Assembly (NCBI GenBank): GCA_963576785.1
Contig: OY756140.1
Coordinates: forward strand, 248,001 to 312,000
Direction of reading: 5' to 3'
Source: Chlorophyllum brunneum
Lineage: Eukaryota > Basidiomycota > Agaricomycetes > Agaricales > Agaricaceae
Length of the DNA: 64,000 nucleotides
A program made the translations under genes and the position numbers. Each line of letters opens with the position of its first letter. The first letter of the stretch is position 1. Below the pieces are notes generated by a model, which worked only from the letters and a program-made list of their open reading frames with translations, was not told the origin of the DNA and ran no database searches. Below are positions 1 through 12,588 of the stretch, piece after piece.

Positions 1-2895
1 ACTCCTTGTCCGTAAAAACGGGCTTAAGAGATCAAATGCCCTCATCCAAAGCTTGGTATGTCGTATCATCACCAAATCATCTCCTACTTCATTCAAAAAC
101 ACTCACCTAAACCCACAACCAACCAATCTCCTCGGATATCAAAGAACACCAGAACCCCCCAAAAAACGCTCACCAAACCATTCGAAACATAACAGGTTTT
201 TACTCAATTTCAAAAGTTCTTTCCATCATCTGCCGAACAACAACAAACCTGATACCAAAAACACAACCCTTTCCATTTCCAGAAAAAAATCTATAATTAT
301 TATGATCCCTGAAGAAAAACACCCGCTGTGAAAAACTTTCCCGAAATCCAATCCCCCCAGCACAGCATTTTTCTTTTCCGAGTTTATTATAAATTTATTT
401 CCCCACAAAACGATCGGAGCTAGTTTTGGAACTTCAGGTACAAAGGAACTTGCGCGAGAGGGGGGGGAGTGAGCGGCTTTTTGTGAATTGCGGATCGCCG
501 TACCCTTGCCGTGCCTGCGACCACCTCGAAGACGTGATAATTGAATTCGGCAAGGCTTTGAAATTTTTTTATCTTTATTACATATATTTGAATACGTAGT
601 AGAAGCACATGGAACGTTGACACTCTCTGATGTGTTAGAAGACAAAATGACATTTTAGAATCAGTCATTTCACAAAGTTTTGGGGATTTGTCTTTTCACT
701 GAGTAGTTCTATTATAACTTTTATTTTTTCTCACATTCCGCGTCATACGTGAACAAGAATCACCAAATGACTTCCCAATCGAATGGTTTGTCGTTCTTCT
801 GGTATATTAAGTATCGGACGAGCCCGAGAAAGAGATGATCCTTACCTTAGGCTCGGCATAGTTGGCATGGTTGATTTACTGGTGGGGTTCAAGAAGCGTT
901 CCGGTAGAGTAAAGAAGCATTCTTTGATACTGATGTTTGATGCTATTCGTCGAGGATTGCACCGCTGTGATGTGTGTTACTGAGTAACTAACCATAAACT
1001 CCGTTGGCAGATCCCCGAGAACTCGAAAGCGGTTGAGCGCCGAGCCAAGGATAGCCTCTCCTTACGCAGGGGGCAAGCGGCTTCACACACCATTGACAGT
1101 CCTATACTTGGTGTGCAATAGATAATTAGCATTTGGATCAAGATGGTAGCTATAGATTGATAGTGGCAAGAAAAGCCAAGTTTCGTTGGCAGCGAGAAGT
1201 ACGGCGACACGGAGGAAATACCTATAGCTTTACATATATTCTTCACACCAATACCTTGGTCCTTACGAGATAAGTGTTGCTTCTTTATTTCAAATCCTTG
1301 GAGAAGGGAACCACGGGGGAGGTTATGTCGTGAAGTCTCCTAGGCTAAGACGTCTTCCAAATGATTTATCAAGAACTGGGTAAACACCTTCTATCAGCAC
1401 GCACTTGCCCATGTTCGTGGAAAAAATATCCCGATTGTTCGTCGGATAGATCCTAGGGGGGACGGGGATCAGTTTGGTGTGGCTCTCAATCGTGAAACAC
1501 GACGGAGAGGTCTAAAAGTTGATGATGGACGTCTTTGGCACCGATTGGACCCCCTCACCTCGACCTGAAATGAACGCCACCGGGAGGCATCCGAGCACCT
1601 ACACACCCAAGAGAAGTTCTAAATAAAACCTGGAAACGGTGCACACCGCAACCCCAAAGTCTCGGAGAGGCAGTCGAAGACGAAGGAAAACGCCGTTGCC
1701 AACAATAGCACTCTCCATCCGCAATTGATTGACTCGTAAGTTTCTGCTACTCGTAATGGGAGTTCTCTTTACCAGACAGGGATGTTGGCCGTGTCGGCGT
1801 AGAGCACCATGTACGAAAGCTGAAGCATCTCATGCGCAGTGGCAGATTCATAATGCCGTCATTGGGTACCATTTATGGTGAAGGTTCTGTCCGACAGCAC
1901 GGGAGCACAACGCCGTCGGACGGAATGGTTGATGCATGTGTATATGGCAGTGATTGTATTGGGATCCTGGCATAGTGCGTGGCGCCGTGATTACCAAATG
2001 GATATGATCATGAATGGGATTTTATCGGTAATTTGTGTGTGGGTAGGAGATGGAATAGGAAGGGAGTGTTGGGGCCATGGGAGGATGATGTGAGGAATCG
2101 ACGGAGAAGTGGTCGTGGTGGATATGACATATTTTTGTAGCCACAGATGGGTGAAGAAGCAGGGTAGGCTGATGGAAGGGATGAGGTACATGCTAATAAT
2201 TTGCGGGGTTTTCGCAGGTACAGAATTCGAGAAGAGTGGGTTAGTGTAGGATGTCGTATGGCCGTCGCCGAGTAAAAATGAATTGTAGACGCTGAGGATA
2301 TTTGGAGGAGGTGGGAAAGAGTGATGATGGGGTGGGGAAGGAGGTAGCCACGGGTTTGGGGGCAGGTTGGAACATCAGGGATGTCGAGGGAGTGATTGGC
2401 AGGGTGGAGTCGAGAGATTTCTCGGTAGTCCGCAGACGGAGGGGAGATGGACAACGAGGCAAGGTACGTGACTGGGAGTTAGGAACGAGTGAGATGCAGA
2501 TCGCGTCGAGCAATAATCACGATCAATTGATCGGACTGGGACCAAAAATAACCTGCAGGGCAGGGGAGTCTGGGGACGGAGGGGGACGAGTGGTGGGTGT
2601 TGGGGGGTGCCGGGGCGAGAGGAGAGGTGGCTTGGGAGTGATAGGGGGAGAGGAGGTGGCATGGGAGGGGCATGGGGTGAGGAAGAGGCTGGCGAGCGTT
2701 CCCGCGACTGTGCGAGGCGAACTGGTTTGAACGGCAAGTTGCGGAGTTACGTTTGTGGTGGGCGGGGATCATGAATGCATGGGGAGTGGGACTCAGATAT
2801 GTAAGGGCGCGGCGATCACTTTGCGCTGATGCTGATCGGGATCTCGCCAACTCGATATCGTTTATTACACCGTCCCTCCCAGTCCCCAGTCCCCC
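1..2895. other. No supported gene; upstream region of the F-box gene
   Basis: No open frame here has coding-like composition, a recognisable domain or a consistent exon chain. The longest frames (about 2.0-3.2 kb, both strands) are low-complexity G/T-rich or Pro/Ser-rich shadows over a purine-biased stretch. A pyrimidine-rich stretch just before 2896 fits a promoter or 5' UTR of the next gene. Confidence 0.5.
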
Positions 2896-5347
2896 ATGGC
2901 CCCCTACTCCCCCCTCCACTTTGTCCCTCCAGAAATCCTCACAAACATCGCCCTCTTCATCGCCTGCGATGATCCCCTCACCCTCCCCGCTGACCTCTTT
3001 GCCCTCCAGTCCACCTGCCGCCATCTCAAGGACACCCTCAACTGCCACAACAATCCTGCTGTCTGGGCCGCTGCGTTCCGCCATCGCTTCGACAGTGCCG
3101 CCGTCATCCGCAGAAACTTCCGTCCAAACGGTCGTGACTACTACGACCAGCTGCGCCAGTACACCGAGACCCTCGCTGCAGTACACTCGCGGAACGTGCT
3201 TCGAGACGATATAGAAGACGTGATGAGGTCAGTGTATGTCATGCTGTTGGATAACAATGGGAAGAACAGGAGCCAGCTGGAGATAGTCGGGGTGGATGTG
3301 TTTGTGGATATCTATATCCGAACACGGCTATGGTCAGAGGCGCACCTGCACGAAGGGTGGCCCGACGACAGCAACACGAATGCATTTGCCCTGTGGAATA
3401 TGTGGATGCTGACGACGCCAGAGAAGCTGAGGCGAGAGGTTGTCCCTCACCGTGAACAGATAGTGGCCCTCGTTCTGCCCTTTGTCCTCAACCCATACCG
3501 ATATCACCAGGCCGAAGCACCGCCGAGCCACTTCCACCTTCCCCTCCCTGTCAACCGCGGCACCTTTGTCGTTCCACACTCCCTTCCCTCCGCCCACGGC
3601 CCGTATCCCGTCTACGTCTCCCCGTCCCGCCAGATCGAACTCCCCTACTTCGGAGCCATTCCCCAGTTCTCCCCTCCGCCCATCACCACCGCCGCAAAGC
3701 TTCTCTACTTTGCCCGACGCGAAATCATCCCCTTCGGCATCCCCCACGATCTTCCCCGAACACGCGCCGAAGCACCGCCGTCGACTGGGCCTCTCCCGAC
3801 GCAGGAGGATTTTGTCGAAATCAACTCGCACCGCGGCGCGGAACCTCCGCCCCGCATCACGTGGGACTGGAATCTCCGCTCCAAGCTAATCAATGGATCC
3901 CCACATGGCTCTTCCTCCCACCACGACGACAGTGCACGTTGGGACTCGGACTATTGGCGACGTCGTCTCTGCGGCGATGCTTGGCGTGCTCAGCCAAAGT
4001 GGAGACCGGGCAAACTCTACCTCCCTGGCTCAATGGATGGCTTGTGGCAGGGCAGACTCGTCGTACGTCCGACCTCGTGTCAAAGCTTATTTTCTTTCTG
4101 ACGTACTATCTATCTAGTTTCCGATGGAAGAAGCCATGGGTCATCTCGTCGAACACGCGTCCTATCCGCAGCAGCAAAATTTCAACGAAATCACTCTCCG
4201 TCTAACCCACCAGCCCATCTTCATGCGTCTCAAGGAGTACCACGCAGTCTCCACGAACCCTCATATCCCCTTCCCTCCCACCAACTCTTCATACCAACAA
4301 AGCAACGATGACTTCAGTGAATGGTCCGATCTCTCCATGCGTAACGCGTGGTTCCCAGGTGTCCCCGGTAACGTCAATTTCATCAATTCCCATCATCCCC
4401 CTCGCGATTCCCTTTTATACACTCCAGCCGGAGAGCCGAGGAACACTCTCGTCATGGTTGAAGGTCACAGTCCTGCTCATGGATCGATAACTCATTCCCC
4501 ATATCCGCAAGAGGCAGATGCATGGCTGTATCGGGAATTTGATCGTCGACTTGAGCAGGAATTGCGGAGCGCGGTAGAGAATGCAGACGCGGAGCATCAA
4601 CATTTCGGACAGGAACATTGCGAGATGTGTAAGGAACGCGAAGATCTGGTGAAGAAAGGGATGGAACTGGACGACCAAGATCATGAAAGGATTTCAGAGG
4701 TCTACAAGGAGGATTGGAGGGAGATCGAACGCCTTTTCGAGAGTGTTGGACTTGGACGCGATCAAACGCGACCCGAATCCGATATGGACGAAGATGAAGA
4801 TTTCGGCGAAGAAGGTGAGGAAGATGTTGATATTGAAGGATCTGGAGAGGACGAAAAGGAAGAGTTGAGCTACATAACCGACCCGAACGCCCAAATTCAA
4901 ACCAAAGGCCGACCAGTCAGACGTGGTACGGATAGAGCGAAAATCGAAGAATGTGATGGGATTCGGGATATCATTTTCAGCGGCGCGGTGCGTACCACTC
5001 CCCCTATTCATGCTTATGCTTACCTTTTCATAGACTGACCGCCGTCACTCCCTCGCATGGAACGAATTCACATTCTACGGCCGCGTCAGACCTTGGGACG
5101 GGCTTATTGGAATTCTTAGACGTTCGGTATATTCACTTTTCCCAACCCATCAATTTCAGGATACTAATGGGATGCTACATAGTATTGGCCCAGACAAAAC
5201 TTTATCTTTTTCTATGGCTATCTCGTCGGTGGCGAAACGTTTGTTGGAAACTGGCGTTTTGCAGCTGCAGATCCGAATGCGCCAACATGGGAGAGTGCGT
5301 TCGTGATGAGTAGGAGGAAGGATGATGATGGGAATGGAAATGATTGA
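2896..5347 (+). CDS. F-box domain protein, about 764 aa, four exons
   Basis: Exons are 2896-4062, 4118-4987, 5034-5126 and 5183-5347, with introns of 55, 46 and 56 nt and phase 0 throughout. The N-terminus (residues 5-60) reads as an F-box: PPEILTNIALFIA, then FALQSTCRHLKD and a WAAAFRHRFD segment. F-box proteins bind Skp1 and recruit targets to SCF ubiquitin ligases. The middle is Pro-rich, and residues about 620-660 form an Asp/Glu-rich tract. The C-terminus (exons 3-4) carries WNEFTFYGRVRPWDG and YGYLVGGETFVGNWR, a compact segment that looks like the conserved tail of large agaricomycete F-box proteins. The target is unknown. An ORF finder would break the gene at each intron. The chosen ATG lies just before the F-box. 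Confidence 0.85.
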
Positions 5348-8300
5348 GTTTGAGTGAACATCCACTTGGGGTGCGTTGTGTCTTTTTTTGGGTGATTTTC
5401 CCCGTTACCGTGGTAGTCGTGGATGTGGTTAGTGGAGTTCTGGAGATCCGGACGATCTCGTTGGTGCACTGCCTGTCTTGGAGTTGATGAATGATTGAGT
5501 TCAAGGTTCGAACTGTTCTAGCATTTATGCGCTGCGATCAGTGACACCTATCAGTCGTCAAATACTCTGATCTGCGGATGGTGATATTGGCGATGTCTTT
5601 TCGAAAAGTGCACTCTTATCTAAGCGCACTCGGGCCATGGTCCCGTTCTTCCTAGATTTCTTGGTTTCATTGTTGTCGTTTTGGACGTTCAAGCATCTGT
5701 GGCGCCCATATATGCATTCCCTTCTGATTTCGTACCACATGTTACTACTACTGCTACCCTACTTGTCTTTCTCCGCTTTTGTCTGTTGTATTCCAAGTGT
5801 TCCTAGCATGACATATTCCCCCTCACCCCAACTCCCAGCCTGTGCATTTTGTTTGATTGATATCAGCTACAGCTATCACCAATTTTATCATCTAGAGTTT
5901 TTTTTTTTACCTGTAACATTCATCGATATATCCTCACCTCATTTTCTTCTCGAACAATTTACTACTACACACGTATTCTTTACGCATTTTATCATCATCA
6001 TAGCTATGGACTCTCCATACTTAGTAGTTATATAACAAAACAACCCCTTACACACTCCACAACGTCATTTCAAGAAATGAAATTTAAAAGATTTTGATTT
6101 CGGCCACGAGGCTATCATTTGAAATTTGAGCGGTCCTTGACAAAAGGGGAGAGGGACGTCATTTGTACATGCATCACACACTCTCGCTCTCACTCTCTCG
6201 ATGGGGACATGTGCATTACTACGGAAGACGGAAATGAAATTCTCATTTCAGGTTTGATACATATGGGGATTTTTTTTTTCCCTTCATGCGATGGGCTAAT
6301 AATACTTCTTTGTATACTACGAATATACATACACATATGTGTGCATAGAGTTAGTTTGGTCTTGTGTAGTCGGGAGCGGTAATTCTTGTGATGGGCGGAT
6401 GCGCTTTGTATTTTCATCTCGTCTCGAGTCTTCCATTCCAACTGATTGAATGGGAAAGTTTATTCTGGTGTGCTAAAACAACGTGTTTTAAAGATTCAGC
6501 TTTTGATTTTTTTCAAATCCTCCGGCTGTATTAAAAAAAGCCGAGCACTACGAAGCAAAAAAAAAAAAAAAAAGTTGTAGATGTGGTAAGCGTTTGTGTG
6601 TATAATCCCAAAAGAAACCTTTTAAGAACTCATATCCCCTGGATATTACTAAAGAACCATCCCCACCCCTATCCCGTCCGCGTGGGTTAAGAAAGAACGG
6701 AGTTTTTGAGAAGGCGAAATTAAATCCGCTACTACGAGGATAGCCTTCTTTTTAACTGTTTAAAGTAAAGGGGTTGATTGCTTTCAAGAAGCTTTTTCGA
6801 GCCATGTACCCGGGATCCTTAGTCTTTCTTACGAATTCCACCCCCCTCCCACCCCTGTTCCTTGATAAAGGTTGGTTTGATTTCCTCAAGTAGTGTTCAG
6901 TGCGGATACTATCGGCTGGTTTTGTCAATTCAAGGAATCATAGGTCCTTAAAAAAATTTTTTTTTTCTTGAGAGAGTTGCGTGTAGGGGTGGGTGGGTGG
7001 GTGCGGTGTTTGATGGGGTCGTGTGTGTTGTTCAAATAGATGATAAACTTTCTTTGAAGGATTACCGCTCACCTTAAATCCACCCAGCGACACCACACCC
7101 TCTACCGACGCACCGGACAATTTCCAGTAGCACTTGTGAGCTCCGAGTCGGGCGCTAGGCGCTGTAGTGAGATCAAGACGTGATATCCCAATAACGTCCT
7201 AGAACATTGAGAGTCAGCCTGTACTTTCCAGGCAGTCTTGATACCCTTGACATAGTGAAATGAAACCAAGGGTCTCACTACGTCTTGTTGACTAAAAACT
7301 GAACTTCGAATGCAAACCGGAATCAACAAGGAGAATGCAGGAAATGAAACCTACTAGCCAACCCTTCTCCTCTCCAGGACCAATGATTCGTCACCATAAA
7401 CGGATAACCAAAAAAAAAAAACACTCCCAGGATTAGAAATGATGATGGTTCGATTCAGCCAAGACCGTCGGCAGTGTGAACATACTAACTTGCAGGTTTA
7501 GAACGAGAAGCACAAAACCCTGAGATTTAACTTGAACAAAAAAGTACATATGAACCTGAAATTTTGAACAAAAAGAAGCCCATGGAAATGGTTCCGAATT
7601 TCGGGGTTTGGCTGGGTTCATCAAAATTTATCTGGGTTCTTGCGGCACCCCTGCCGTTGTTGTCTTGCCAGCCTTCTGACTGTGAATTAGTTGTTGTCCA
7701 AGAACACTTGGGGGACGGAACTATCCATGGATTCGGAACGAATAGCCGTTGACGGCAGCTTCTGGAGACTTCAAAAGCGGTTGGGAGGAAGAAGAAGAAA
7801 GAGAGAAACTCGGAACAACTGGACACGAGGGAGATGCCGTGATTCGTGGTCATGGCGGCAACACTGGTAGGTATGCACTTTCTTTGGTCTTTCTTGTTCT
7901 TTTTTCCTTTTGCTTGTCACTTATCGTGTAAACGCTTGTGGCGCGAGCGTCAAGTATGTAATAACTTGGGGAGAGTAAAGTGTTCTGTGGATCCAGAGTA
8001 CAAGAAACAATACAGTATCGTGAAGGACTGGGCCTATTATATTCAGGGTGTGCTGTCAACCAGACTAGTGGGACAGAAGAAAGATTAACAGTTCCGACAC
8101 GCAAACACCTAACCACAAACAATAGGCGGTAAGGTAAGGTGATGTGGCAAACCTTGGCGAATCTCAAGCCGGTTCTAGTTCATGTCGCATTTCCTTCTTG
8201 CTATGCAATGGTCGGTTCAGCTGCCTCGGAAGGTAAGCGACTGCGCCAGAAATGGCCTACGTCGAAGCCCCAGGCTAGAGGTAGAAGTGCAGGGACTTCG

Positions 8301-9133
8301 ATCTCGGCTTTCATGGACCGTTCGTACGGTTCGAGGCACGGTCTATGGTTCTATGAGTCGACAGATGAACTACTGTATGGCGTTTAGCTTACCTTCAAGG
8401 CTGGATTGAATACGGCTGCGATTGTTACCCTACTGGTTGTACGTTTTCTCCTTGACGAGCATGCTCCAGAACCTGAATCCAGACTCATGTAGGTGGCGAC
8501 TCGCCATTGTTCCAGGCGTTAGTAGGGTGTTAGTGGCGCTGACAATTAGCGTGCAGATCAGTGGCCCTACAACATCTAGTGTCTGGAGCCGCTCATGTTG
8601 TCGTAAAATACCCCGCTTGAGAGTCCATTGTCCAAGTTCGGGTGCCCAATGAAGGTCCGCCAAGGTAAGACATCGGATTGACAGACTCCGGGCAACGGGA
8701 AGTGGATCGTTCAGATGCATTAGCTGCGCATAATCTACACAGAGTGTAGTTAGCATAGATCCTAACCATTTGAAGATCCAATAGATAATGAGAGTTGAGG
8801 ACTCACCATCCAATAACCAATCTGATATAACAAGTCCTCGGCGGAAGTAAGCTAGGCACCCCCCGAATCACAAATCATTGCCATAGTGCCGGAAGTTCAG
8901 TCCTTCAACCAATGGCAATATATCGTGCGCTATCTACTATAGCTGCGGCATCTCGTGCCTTTATGCTTCCTGAGGATTCCCATATGTTATTTATGGTCCT
9001 TATCAAAAGTATCAAAACTCCCACCAGACTTTGCGCACGTGGCGTGGCGTGAATGTAGTTCATTCGCCTTTGAGGATCGACAGCTGGAATCCTTCTTGAT
9101 CTCTGTCTCCTACGGGCCTAGTTCTACCTCAAG
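5348..9133. other. Gene-poor interval, about 3.8 kb
   Basis: No exon chain or protein family could be supported. The stretch is AT-richer than its surroundings, with T-rich runs near 5.9 and 6.3 kb, a 17-A run at 6557-6573, and scattered short frames on both strands that lack coding character. It may hold 3' UTR of the F-box gene, regulatory DNA or old decayed repeats. None of these is shown by the sequence. Confidence 0.45.
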
Positions 9134-10843
9134 ATGGTGTCCATCTCTACAACAGATCCGACCGCCAAGACAGAGTCAAAACTCCTGGGAATTCTGGCTG
9201 GGAAGCTCTTCGACTCCCGACAGCGCCGGATATTGAAAGATCAGGTGATAGTGATTGACCAACACCTGGGCGTTATCCTCGACGTTTTGGACCTCGATGG
9301 ATTCCGACGTGCACAGTATAACGACGATGATGTCGACTTCTTAGATTTGGGGCAGTGGACTCTCGTTCCTGGGTTCGTCGATACGCATGTACACCGTAAG
9401 GCAGCCCGCCCCAGCGCCCTAGATCAAAAATCAACGCACTATATTTTTAGTATTTTTGCACGCCTATGGAGAGACATCTTGGACTGACCAAGTCACCAAA
9501 GAGAGTCTCGCGGAGCGAACCATCAGAGCGACGGTTCATGCACGGAAGACACTTATGGCAGGCTTTACAACGGTGAGGTGGGTTGTATACATCAATCAGT
9601 CATGATGAGGGGATGCTGCTGATGAGACCGACGGTGGTTTCCGCCATCAGGGACTTGGGCACTGAAGGCGCACTTGATGCCGACATAAGTCTGCGAAAGT
9701 GCTTGTCAGGTCGCGAGCCGATAATTCTCGGTCCGAGGTATTACTGTGCAAATCGTGCGATTGTCACAACAGGATCTTATGGTGGGCGCCTGCAGGGTTT
9801 TTGGGGTGGGATATGCACGTTTTTAATTGCGGGTAGGACCTAGAAGTTCTTTGTATCCCTCAAACAATGGAGTGGAAGGCGTGATGGGAGCTGAGGTCGC
9901 AGATGGTGTTGATGGTTGCATTCAGGAGGTGAGGAGACAGGTCGGGGTGGGAGCCGATTGGGTAAAGGTGAATGCCAATAAATTTCATTTCGCATCATTT
10001 TCTCAGCCGCGATGCAGATTTATGCAGGTAGGGTCCATTTGTACCCTGACCTGAACATACCTGACGGGATCAGACTATCGTGTGCGAACAAAGATGGAAG
10101 ACGTTTCACTGTCGCTGAGTTCAAAATCAATAAGAACCTTCAACCGCCAGGAGTTGGAAGCAATGATTACTACAGCCCATGACCTCGGTGTTAAGGTAGC
10201 AGCGCATGCTAACTCAAGGGCTGCAGTGGAGACCCTTCTGGATCTCGGTGTCAATACGATCGAACATGGCGCCGAGATATATGATATCGACGATCAAGAT
10301 ACCAGCCTTATCAAAAAGCTTGGGGCAGCCAAAGAGAGGACAAAATGGGTGCCCACCCTGGCAGCCTATCATACTTTGGGGAATGTGGGGGCTCAAGGAA
10401 AAACACGTTGGGAGACCGCCAAAAAGACTTTCGTTAAGGCCGTAATCGAAGAAGGACTGGACAATATAGCTTGCGGAGGAGACACGGGAGTATTCAGTCA
10501 TGGTGAGAACGCAATGGAATTGATCTTGATGCGACAACTTGGGGTTCCGTGGGAGAAAGTGATCGCATGGGCTACGCTAGGAGGATGGGAGGCTATCAGG
10601 GGTGTTGAGTGGGAAGGAAACCAGGGCCAAAAACGGATTATGGAACTCGAGGAGAACCCGAGCAGGGTCGTTGACATTGACAGAGGAATTCCCTTCGGGG
10701 TTATTCGAAGTGGGTGGGCTGCAGATCTTGTCGGTATCGAGGGTGACTTGACGGGAAACCCAGACGAGTTTGAGAATGCTGTCACCAAAGGCGTGAAACT
10801 TGTCGTCAAAGGTGGTAAAATTGTAAAATGGGTTAGCCAATAA
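9134..10843 (+). CDS. Amidohydrolase family metal-dependent hydrolase, about 476 aa
   Basis: Six exons keep frame: 9134-9395, 9451-9577, 9651-9781, 9837-9967, a 10-nt microexon 10018-10027, and 10074-10843. The spliced protein has the landmarks of the imidazolonepropionase/prolidase-like branch of the amidohydrolase superfamily. These are VPGFVDTHVH then LFLHAYGETSW (first metal-binding HxH), GFTTVRDLGTEGA, GSYGP, VKIYADYR (the Lys expected to bridge the metals), KVAAHANS, NTIEHG, and ACGGDTGVFSH (the metal-site Asp region). The family hydrolyses cyclic amides or dipeptides in a TIM barrel; the substrate here cannot be told. There is no signal peptide, so it is probably cytosolic. A downstream ATG-only model would miss the catalytic HxH. 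Confidence 0.85.
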
Positions 10844-11205
10844 TTCACAGTTCAGAGAGCTTTGTTCAGAATTTGGAATTTCGTGAGCGGATCACTCCCA
10901 TGTGTGGGGAAGGCGGCCCGTGCAACCCGGAAACAGGGGAATTTGACCATCCAGGGCTGTGTAAGGCGCGAGCTGAGCTACAGCCTCAACCCCCCACCAT
11001 CGCAGCGTCGGTACTATTCTAACATTAATTTCATCTGGGCTGGGCTTCGGCTCCGCATCATTCCCTTCCCACAGTCTTTGGCCTGGTCGAGCTATCTTGG
11101 GTTGTGGTAACTCAAGTACTTCCCAGTGATCGGTTGTTCAACATATGATACATGCATTCGCGGTCAGAAATTTCAAAAAACAAGGGTGTACTTTTTGGGC
11201 TTTAA
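10844..11205. other. Short intergenic region between converging genes
   Basis: This lies between the 3' ends of the amidohydrolase (plus) and the minus-strand disordered protein. It should hold both 3' UTRs. No further coding signal was seen. Confidence 0.5.
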
Positions 11206-11988
11206 TCAGAGCTCCAGGATCCAAACGTCATGCTCGTTGTTGGCTTCGGCCAACCCAGACCACATCCATATCCCATCATGCCCTCGGCGGACCCACTGAC
11301 CATAATAGGGATATCCACCCCCAGCTGCCCGCTGTCGCTCCGCCCTCCGCATCTCCACCTCCACTGCCTCAATCACATCCGAAACTGACACGGCGGTCGC
11401 ACCGCTGGTTGGACGAATGCTAACGCCATGTTGCCTTCCCCTAACATCCACCACCATCATGAATTCTTCCATTGCCGGCGAGGTCGCTGTGTTGCGAAGC
11501 TCGCTGCCGGCTCTGCTGCGCGAGCGGTGTGGTCTGCGTGAGCCGGGAAGCTCTCGCAGTCCCCCAAACAAGAGGCTGTCATCTAGCCGTGGCCTGTAGG
11601 CGAATGGCTGAGGAGGCAACGACTCATCTTCGTCGACGAGTGGTGACAGTCTACCAGACGGGAGAGAAATATTTCTTTGTAGCAATGGAGGGTTCTGCGA
11701 TACCATCGCCGTCGCTGATCGCCTGTCATGCATGTGATGACTACCAATAGATGCGGTGGGTTGGTACCCGGAATACGGGATGGTGTTTGGATGCCCGTTA
11801 TACATGGTGTAACTTGGGTGGGGCAAGGAGATAACTGGAAGATCGCTATGGGTTTTCCGAGTTCGAAGGAGTTTGGAGACAAAGAAGCAGGGACCGTCGC
11901 CTTTATATACCTGGGCGGGGCGAGAACTTGTGTGACTACCGCTATTGTGGGAAGGAACTTCTGGTGATTGACTCGAAGATGTTTTCGG
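11206..11988 (-). CDS. Hypothetical protein, disordered N-terminus and small conserved-looking C-terminus
   Basis: The open frame runs on the minus strand from about 11988 to the TGA at 11208-11206. The first ATG inside it is at 11805, but the frame upstream stays open with similar Ser/His/Pro-rich composition. A short N-terminal exon further upstream is therefore likely and was not placed. The N-terminal half is low complexity, with Arg/Ser-rich segments near RRPHRSRSRAGS. The last about 90 residues look folded: MEEFMMVVDVRGRQHGVS, VSVSDVIEAVEVEMRRAER and WVRRGHDGIWMWSG. This loosely resembles small agaricomycete DUF6699-type domains, but that is an impression only. Function unknown. Confidence 0.55.
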   Translation of the reverse strand, partial: PKTSSSQSPEVPSHNSGSHTSSRPAQVYKGDGPCFFVSKLLRTRKTHSDLPVISLPHPSYTMYNGHPNTIPYSGYQPTASIGSHHMHDRRSATAMVSQNPPLLQRNISLPSGRLSPLVDEDESLPPQPFAYRPRLDDSLLFGGLRELPGSRRPHRSRSRAGSELRNTATSPAMEEFMMVVDVRGRQHGVSIRPTSGATAVSVSDVIEAVEVEMRRAERQRAAGGGYPYYGQWVRRGHDGIWMWSGLAEANNEHDVWILEL

Positions 11989-12588
11989 CGATCATGGACG
12001 TTTCTGTGACCGGTTGTATTAGATTTCGGACCATCAATTCGAGGAGCAGACGACAATGGGGACTCTTCCCTCTCAAAGACCGATATTAGGCAAAGAAACT
12101 TTTCCAGGCCCAATTTTTTTCTTGAAATCGAAGGACCCTCAACAGCTTTCACTCCCGACTCCCTCAAAAATTTTTGTGGCAAAAGCGGTTTGAATAGCAC
12201 AATTCAATTGGGTACTCTTTGGGGAGCATCCCAGAGTCTGGCTCTGCTGTTTTGCTTCTTGAACGGTCGCGTGGGGTGTCGTAACCAATACTTTAATTCA
12301 TGTGCCCTAGAAATCCGATGGATCTGACCTACACGAATTCCGGCGCTGCTAGAAGCGCTTGCTGTTTTCGATCGCCCTTGGGGGTTACTGTGGAATTGAA
12401 CGGGGGGAAACGTGCGCGAGGTGTTCTTGGGTTATGCGTTACGTGGGATGAATCATTGTCGACGTTTTGTAACTGGCAGGGATAGACGCTACCTCGGCTG
12501 ACATCAGGTGTTGGATTACTCAGTGATGCCAACTAATTGTCTCTAGCATTGTTACCAACCTCGCCCAACCTCCACGCGAGCTACCGCC

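Noticed and set aside
2375..3214. Several long frames on both strands before and over the start of the F-box gene
   Set aside because: Low-complexity Pro/Ser or Gly/Val frames in a G/T-biased stretch, overlapping the F-box exon in wrong frames; no domain.
6557..6573. 17-A run as a possible LINE or SINE tail
   Set aside because: No flanking target duplication and no element-like sequence before it.
11583..12200. 205-residue minus-strand frame overlapping the hypothetical protein at 11206-11988
   Set aside because: Overlaps the better-composed frame in another phase and has no domain-like segment.
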